Part shown: piece after piece, positions 52,401 through 61,400 of the stretch
Position numbering within the stretch: the stretch's first letter is position 1
Layout of the letters: each line of letters starts with the position of its first letter
NCBI RefSeq assembly: GCF_017654505.1
Contig: NC_054545.1
Coordinates: forward strand, 16,448,547 to 16,512,546
From: Polyodon spathula
Lineage: Eukaryota > Chordata > Actinopteri > Acipenseriformes > Polyodontidae
Direction: 5' to 3'
Length of the DNA: 64,000 nucleotides
Program-made: the position numbers and the translations under genes
The notes under the pieces: generated by a model
Databases searched by the model: none
What the model was told of the DNA's origin: nothing
What the model saw: only the letters and a program-made list of their open reading frames with translations

Positions 52401-55400
52401 TATGTAGCCTTATCAATGTGTAAACTTTACAAAATACATCCTTACTTGGACCTCTACTTCACAATTCACCCTGATAGCAGTATCTATGCATGGAACCGAC
52501 GTCAAGCAACCCATAAATACTCAAATGTTTTAATAAAAAGGTAAACTTTTAATAAAAAATGACATCAAGTGTTAAACACTGTAATCCATCTCTGGGATCT
52601 GCTGGTGATTCATGCTTTTGCCTTTGTTGTTTTTTTCTATTTTTTTCTATTTTTTTTGCTGGCAAGACACTGCTGTGCAGCTGTGCAGTAGATTGTGCTG
52701 GCACTTACTATTAAAAAGACACTGACTGATCTAGCCTATGATACATATGTCTGAAAGGCAACTACACCTGAAGGTGGCTCCTGAAATTGTACTGAAACTC
52801 AGTATTTGTGTAATTGTTATAAGAACCACAGAAAATTATTGTAAACATCATACAAAGTTAAGAAACTAAGACATTCACTGAGCTTTACTACATTAGGCTA
52901 ATGTTTTTTGCAGTAAACTTTATATCTCCGTATGGCACGACGGCTCGAGTCGTGATGTCTCCATACCAGGAAGCTGACACTCGCACAAGTACTATGGGTT
53001 GATGTGCTGAGCGCGTATTTATTCAGATTAAATAAACAAAAACTCTTTTACCAATCAAGACAGCTCACAGAGCCAAAATAACAGTTTAAATCAAAAACAG
53101 TCTCGAACACAAAATCTTCTTAATCAAAACAAGTACCGTGCTGGTCCTTCCAGAATGAGTAACAATTGTATTTTGTTTTCTTTTTTTCTCTCGTCTCTCC
53201 CTCACGTTCCTCCTCTTTGAACACCCACCACCAACATAAACAAGTACAATCTTATATACATGTGGCCATGGCTGTAACTAGCTATGAGGACACTGAGGTA
53301 GTGTCCTTGGTTGGTTTTTTTTTTTTTTTTTTTTTTTTTTTTGCATCATCAATGCTGATGCTCATGTACAAATTCTGGTAAAGTACAAAAGAATCCTTAA
53401 TTTTCTCTGTTGGTTTGCTGTGTAACATAGATTAGAAGGTTGAATAGTTAATACCAAGCAATATTTAAATACTGCCAGCTGTAGCTTGAAACCTAAGTTT
53501 GACCTTGGTAGAATGTCAGCTGTGGCTGTGAAGCTGCATGTGGCCATCTCATCATTTAATAATTTTGGAGATGGCCACATTCTGTATGAGAGTTTTATTA
53601 TGTATGGTCGACAGCCAATTTGTCAATAAATCATTAGCTGCTGACCACTCATTCTCACGGGATGTAGTCTGACAGAGACGAGCTCCAAACATCACCCCTG
53701 ACAACCCACATCAAACTAACTGATAATAACAACAAATGATGTTTTTACCCCAAACAGTACATTTATTTTTAAATCATAATACAACAATAAACCATTCTTT
53801 TTTCAAGCCATAACAATACGTATATCAGCATGGCTCTGCTCTGCCATATTTAACATTTTTAAAATTGATACATAGATAGGAAACGTAACATGGTACAATT
53901 ATGCAAGCAGTGACTGTGGGGATATGTGAAATGTAACAGTGTATGTTGTCAAGGCCCAGTTCCAGGAGGCTGTATCATGACAGGAAAAGTCATTAGTGTG
54001 GCACTGTGTAACTTCACCCTCCTTTACTCCCTGCAGAGGGTTCTGGAGGCCGACGAGAACGGAGATGGTTACCATGACGACGACGATTTTGAAGTTGACA
54101 CTCCAAAGCGAAAACACAGGACCAAAGGACGAGTTAGTATTACCTTGAGAATGAGCCTGTGTGCCTCAAAGACCTACCCTGGCTTGTGTGTTTCAGTCCC
54201 CTTCTCAAAAAGTACCACTAAAGGAAGCTATAACATGGCGCCTACTTGTAATCAAAAAGGAGCTTTAGCAACAACACGTTGTCTTTTACTTTATTGGGGA
54301 TGTGCAGGTTTTTCAAGCACCACCGTAGTCAAGTTATTGTGCAGTGCGCTGTCCTTGCTGTGAATGAGAGAGGTAGAGCCCTGTGACAGGCTGGCGAGTG
54401 GATAGAGGCCCAGAGACAGACTGCAGTTCAAAAAAATAATACTTTTATTATAAATAAACACAAAATAAAAGGTCACAAGGGCAAAAACAAAGATATTCAA
54501 ACACATATAACAAAGCAAAACTTACAAAATAAAGGTTTCCAGGCTGGGCAATGTCTTCACTGGACCAGAAGATTCACAAAAACACAAAACAGCAAACCAA
54601 AAAAAAAATTAGCAAGCACAACCATCCACTTGCTTCCTCAGCTCCCTTCTCCCTCTACTGGGAAGCTGAGGCCTCCTTTTATGTCAGGTGGCTGGGTGCT
54701 GATTGATCGTTAATTACTCCAATCAACCCCAGCCACCTGAACACAATAAACCCAGGCAGGTAGGGGAATTTAACCCCACCCCTGCCAATCTGTATAGGGC
54801 AGAGCTCTGCTCTGCCACAAGCCCCCTTTAGTATAATGCCCTGGTGAGCTGAGAGCTGGTATGTTGTTTTACAGGGCCGTGGCTCGGGCAGGAGAAGGAC
54901 GGAGGCTGCAGTCATGGACGACCAGGACAAGCCCTATGTGTGTGACAGTAAGTGATTCTGCACAGTGCTGCTGAGGCCAGACAGGACCAGTCACACTGCC
55001 CACACAGCACGGCACAGCACAACACAGCACAACACTGCAAACAATACCCTCATTGAAACACTATGGAAAACTCAGTCTTACCATTACTAAATAAACAAAT
55101 AATAATTATCCTGCCTCAGTGGCAGAGAATGGGCTGGCTGTAGCTGGGTTAGAAACTCACACTAACCCAGTCCTGGGATTCTGATTCAGAAGTTCTCTTG
55201 TACTACTGTGACAGAGTGTATGTATGTTTGTGTGTGTATCTGTCTGTATATATATACAGCTCTGGAAAAAATTGCAAAATCACTGCAAAATTATCAGTTT
55301 CTCTGGTTTTACTATTTATAGGTATGTGTTTGGGTAAAATGAACATTTTTGTTTTATTCTATAAACTACTGACAACATTTCTCCCAAATTCCAAATAAAA

Positions 55401-58400
55401 ATATTGTCATTTAGAGCATTTATTTGTAGAAAATGACAACTGGTCAAAATAACAAAAAAGATGCAGTGTTGTCAGACCTCGATTAATGCAAAGAAAATAA
55501 GGTGGTCCTCCATCCACACCTTGATTGACTTGGCTGTGTGGCATGGAGCATTGTCCTGCTGGAAAAAACAATCCTCAGAGTTGGGGAACATTGTCAGAGC
55601 AGAAGGAAGCAAGTTTTCTTCCAGGACAACCTTGTACTTGGCTTGATTCATGCCAAAGCTGCCCGATTCCAGCCTTGCTGAAGCACCCCCAGATCATCAC
55701 CAATCCTCCACCACATTTCACGGTGGGTGTGAGACATTGTGGCTTATAGGCCTCTCCAGGTCTCCGTCTGACCATTAGATGACCAGGTGTTGGGCAAAGC
55801 TGAAAATTGGACTCATCTGGGGGTGCTTCAGCAAGGCTGGAATCGGGCAGATTTGTCTTTGTGAAGGACGCATGAATCAAGCCAAGTACAAGGTTGTCCT
55901 GGAAGAAAACTTGCTTCCTTCTGCTCTGACAATGTTCCCCAACTCTGAGGATTGGTTTTTCCAGCAGGACAATGCTCCATGCCACACAGCCAGGTCAATC
56001 AAGGTGTGGATGGAGGACCACCAGATCAAGACCCTGTCATGGCCAGCTCAATCTCCAGACCTGAACCCCATTGAAAACCTCTGGAATGTGATCAAGAGGA
56101 AGATGGATGGTCACAAGCCATCAAACAAAGCCGAGCTGCTTGAATTTTTGCGCCAGGAGTGGCATAAAGTCACCCAACATCAATGTGAAAGACTGGTGGA
56201 GAGCATGCCAAGACGCATGAAAGCTGTGCTTGAAAATCAGGGTTATTCCACCAAATATTCTGAACTCTTCCTAAGTTAAAACATTAGTATTGTGTTGTTT
56301 AAAAATGAATCTGAACTTATTTTCTTTGCATTATTCGAGGTCTGACAACACTGCATCTTTTTTGTTATTTTGACCAATTGTCATTTTCTGCAAATAAATG
56401 CTCTAAATGACAATATTTTTATTTGGAATTTGGGAGAAATGTTATCAGTAGTTTATAGAATAAAATAAAATGCTCATTTTACCCAAACACATACCTATAA
56501 ATAGTAAAACCAGAGAAACTGATAATTTTGCAGTGGTCTCTTAATTTTTTCCAGAGCTGTGTGTGTGTGTGTGTGTGTATAGTTTTAGAAGAAACACCAT
56601 TACCATGATGCCTGAAGGTTTAAACAAAAATGAATAGTAGATTGTTATATCATTAACTATGAAGTAAAAGCACATTAATAGATTTAAATATAAATACATT
56701 ATTGTAGTTATCATGGCATCAAAAGCCTGTAAGTACCTCTACTGTTTGTTTTCAAACACATTATGTTAAAAACACTGAAACGTTGGGAAGTTGGCTCATC
56801 TTTTTATTTTAATATTGCATACTTTGATCTCAATCAACATTTCTATAGTATATATCAATTGAAACTAAAAACACCCCAGGAAACATTTAGCTTGGCCACC
56901 ATTAATTTAACAGAATCAATTCTCATGCAGGTATTGAATCTGTGTGATGTGACTTGCTCTGTTCTGCTTGGATTTTATAAAGAAAGAGAAGGAGAAATAA
57001 CATCTCATGTATTCCTGGGGTGGGGCTATACCACAGGGGAATCCGGCTCTTCTCTTCTGTTGCTCAGTCTGTTCTGCCATTCTCAAAATGTACATTTATA
57101 TACAGTGACCATCTGACTACAATATCCAGTCAGCATCACTGTTCTGCCTTGTCTGTGTGGTTTCTGGTAAATGCTTTGCTGACCAAACTATGGTGAGGTT
57201 TTAACATTGTATGTCAGAATTGCCATTGTCACAATTTTTACTATCTCCTGTACTTTTGCCTCTCATCATGAAGACATAAGAAGCCATTAAAAACATATTC
57301 AGATATTTTCTATTGTGTAACAAAACAAGAAAGATAAGAGAGAATGCCAATAGCCAATAGGATCCACTGGTACAGGAGGCATGCATAGCCAATAGGATCC
57401 ACTGGTACAGGAGGCATGCATTGCCAATAGGATCCACTGGCACAGGAGGCATGCATAGCCAGTAAGAGCCACTGGTACAGGAGGCATGCATAGCCAATAG
57501 GGTCTACTTTGAACTGTTAGGCAGCCAGTCTGCAGTAAGTATGCATTTTACAGCACATGCACCAAGTGTTGTACCTTACATAAGACAGGGTAAAACCAAA
57601 GCCCCAAACTACACTGCTCATATTCAGAGATGTTTCTAGCAAAAATGATTAAATATATTCAAACCTGTTCAAATGTCATCAAAAGTGACTATTTAAAAGT
57701 TACTAAAAAAATACTGTACCTTAGTTCTGCTTCTAGCAGAGAAGTCTAAACTCGTCAACACAACGTGCCCGCAACGCAGGATCATCCATATTACACTTTA
57801 TTGCCCTCTTGCGTTTTGCTCTACCGTCTATAGCAAATCCTCAAAATTAATCTTACTGTTTTCACCAGTTCTAACTTGTTTGTATGAATATTGAACTTTT
57901 TGGCAGTTGTTATCATCCGTCAGTAATCATGCAGAAATGAGACAGGGTGGTTTCTGTAAGTGATTACTCAAAAGTGTTCCCCCTCTCCTGTTTCCAGGTA
58001 AACTGGACACTATCTGTCCAGCTTGCAAAAAACCCCATTAACATTTAGCCTGCAAAATGCAATCATTCGTTACCTGAATGACAGCTGACATTTTAAAAGT
58101 TTGCAGAGTAAAAATGACTCGAGTATTTCCCTGTTTTCTTAGTTTGTGTAGTTACTCATGTGTCCCTGCACGCATGGCTAGAGTAAACCACTGCCATATA
58201 GAAGATATGACTGAGCCCCAGGGAACTGTCCATTGTGAGCGTTATTATTATCCAAAAAACAGTTGAAGCTCAGCATGTGTAACATCATCATCCCTTGATA
58301 TTATACTTGCCTAAACAATATATTTTAAAGTGACAGATTCTTATAGTCTCTTGGTTCCAGTTACGGTATCTAGGAAGCACTGCTGCTCAAGACAATCAGA

Positions 58401-61400
58401 AGTTATACTTTTGCTATCCACGTCCGTGAATCACGCAGGTGGGGTGTAGACTCAGGACTCACTTAACTGCTATATAAAAAAAAATTAACATTTCAGGTCA
58501 GGTCCACCCATTACCATGGGAAGGGGACCATGGGTAGTTGGCACATATTTTGGTGCATTCAAAGCTCAATTGGGCAGGTGCTGTGGCACTGCAACTAGGG
58601 ATGGATACAAGTTGTGTGTGTTCGCTGTGCAGTGCTGACGACCCCCTTCCTTTCCTTCCTTTGTAGTCTGCGGGAAGCGCTACAAGAACCGCCCAGGTCT
58701 CAGCTACCACTACGCCCACACCCACCTGGCAGACGAGGAGGGGGAGGATGAGAGAGACGAGGAGCCAGCGTGCTCCCCGCCAGCCCCCAAGCGCACTGAC
58801 AACCACAAACGTAAGACACCCCTTTACTGAGCCCCTTGCGCTGGGAGGAACAGGCTCAGCCAAACCCCCTGTTCGAACTCCAGGGAGGCCAAAGCAGGTC
58901 CATAGAGCCTGAAACACTGGGGACAACCAGAAAGTGGATCAACCTGCGCTGGTTTGTGGTGCTGTGATGCCTGTTTTACTCCACTCACACCAGTTTCTTA
59001 ACTAAATATCCCTGAATTTATCCTTTTCAAAAGAATCAATGGAAATAATTTGCATGAGCAAGCGATCTCACTTTGAGTGTGGTACCAGTCTTGCTAAAAA
59101 CCAGGGTTAAATTAACCCATCTGCATTGGTAGTAAATGGGAAAACATTTGAGATATCACTGCCCTTACTTAAGTCTTTTACCTATTTTTCAAGAGAGGAC
59201 AGTTATCTGTTCAGAGATACCAAGATGTAAGCAAGCAAACAAGCAAGCAAGCAGCAATTGCAGAGTGGGGTAAAAACAAGGCGCTACATGTTTTTGGTAG
59301 GACTCAAGAGGTTGCTCGAGTGCTTCTGTTTGGCTGTGGAATGGCTGTGGAAGTGAGGATGCATTGAGTCTTTCTCACTGCAGACAAGTGGCTGCATACC
59401 AAGCTTTACTTTCATCAGCAGTACAGATCCACAACCAATCAGTGTAAGCAAAGTAAGAGTTGCTTCGTGGGGGTTTATGTGGCATCAGAATTGTGCCCCC
59501 TTGTGGCCCTAAGACTCACTATATCTTGGAAAATCAGAGCAGACTTTCTTTTGCAAGAGGTCATAGACCTGTATTATATAATGTGTTAGTCCATGGACTG
59601 CAAACCATAGTTGATTTTCCAACCAAAACCTATTAAGAATACTTCTGTGATTTACATTATGCTAAAAAAAATGATAACACGTTTAATTTAATAATTGAAA
59701 TAAAATAACGCAATGAAACAGAAATGTGTGCTGGACAGGCCCTGCAAACTTGTCTTTGGCCACCTTGGATCTTCCAGTTCATTGCTGTCTTCTTCTTCTG
59801 TTGCTTTTAACCTGCTGTTGTTGTTGTTGTTGTTGTTGTTATTTAAAGAACAAGGAGCTTCAAATGTCCTTTGACTTGCTGTTTTACATTCGCCTAATAT
59901 TTTATAGCGTTTGTGAGCGCTTCTGGGGTCAGTTTCTCTAATACTGAGTTCTCATTTTTGATCAGCCTTTACCTTACATGGAACTAACTTTCATCTTGTC
60001 TGGAGAATCCTTAGTGCCTGGCCTGAACAACCTTCCTCGTTACAATCGGATCATGTGACAATGTGGCGCCCCACCCACTTACATATTGAGAGGGAGAGTG
60101 GCGCTGGCAGAGTTGAAAAGTCACATGATCCGATTGTAATGAGGACGGCTGCAATTAGAATTCTGCAGACAAGCTCCAAGTGAGTTAAAGGCTGATTTTA
60201 GAGAATGAGAACTCCAGAACCCCTCCGAATGATTGCAGACTCCATACTGAGGATATGTAAAAAAGCAATTCAAATGACAGTTGGTGCTGATTACTCTTCA
60301 GGACTCTGCAGAGGCTGTGTACAGTGTGACAGGGCTGAGTGACTGGAGCAAGGTTTTACCAGAATTGAGAGATGCCTCCAGTCTCACATCTTCAAGTCGC
60401 TGATAAATAATAGTAAAAAAAAAAAAACCCTGCACCATACTTACAAAACATTTACCAGTGTCATGAGTTTAATGTTACAGAAGTAGCAAGAAACAACTAA
60501 TGCTACATATCCATTGCCTGGCGCTTCCCACTACGGGTGACCACGGCAACAAAGCACGGTTTTTCCACAGCTTGCCAAAGAGGCTGAGCACGGCTGTCTA
60601 GTCAGGTTTTGCATCTCGTACTCGATTGTAGCCAAACTGGCTGCAAAGGAAGTGCGTCATCAGGTAGCCAGAAGGTACGTGTACAAAAGAAACTGACAGG
60701 GAATTCATTACCGTGGCAAAGCATGCAATGCCATTTTCTTTAAGCTGTATTGCATTCACCGAAAGCAGAGAACTTTGTTAAATTGAACAATGTTCATCCT
60801 GCTTCGGCAGACAAGACAAAAGGCTGAAGTCGCTTTTTGGTTTTTTTTCAGTTTCTTTTAAAGCAAAACAGAATGCGGTCCCTAGTGACCTTTGATGCAC
60901 GGCAAGAATTTCCAAGGTTGTCCAGGTTTGGGGGGAAAAAAAAAGCACTGAAATGCTCTCTTGATTTTGGCGGCTAGCCGTAGCCTGTAGAGCCAGGCAG
61001 AGGAAACGAGGCATAAGGTGCAGGCAGGGGCTCTTCATTTCACATCAGGAGCTGCATATTTAAAGCTTTTTAACGCTTTAGAAAACTGCTGTTAATGCTG
61101 GTAAAAGCTTTGTGAATACAGCCCGGGCTGTCTTGGCATAGCTGTTTTTAGATTATGGATGTTTTGAATTATTTTGTGTTGATCCTGTGTTTGTAGGAAT
61201 GTGTGCATGTATTTGGTATCCTGGGTGTTTCTTGTGTGTATAATATGCTTTTATTAATTGCTTTTCTGTGAGTGTTTGTAACTTATTGCTTGCTGCTATT
61301 TCCGTTGGACCTCCTTGTAAATGAGATGGAGGTTGTTCTGGGGAGTGAAATTTTAACAAATAAAATGTACCAAACCTTAACACCTGGTGGTTCACTTATG

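Noticed and set aside
55575..55985. Separate minus-strand gene in the Tc1 element
   Set aside because: It is the inverted, frame-broken copy of the same transposase, not an independent gene.
57201..57497. Minus-strand frame with repeats of [10 protein letters not shown] type
   Set aside because: Artefact of the 35-bp minisatellite; the same motif appears in two frames because 35 is not a multiple of 3.
57352..57510. CRISPR-like regular repeats
   Set aside because: The units are directly adjacent with no unique spacers, and the DNA is vertebrate.
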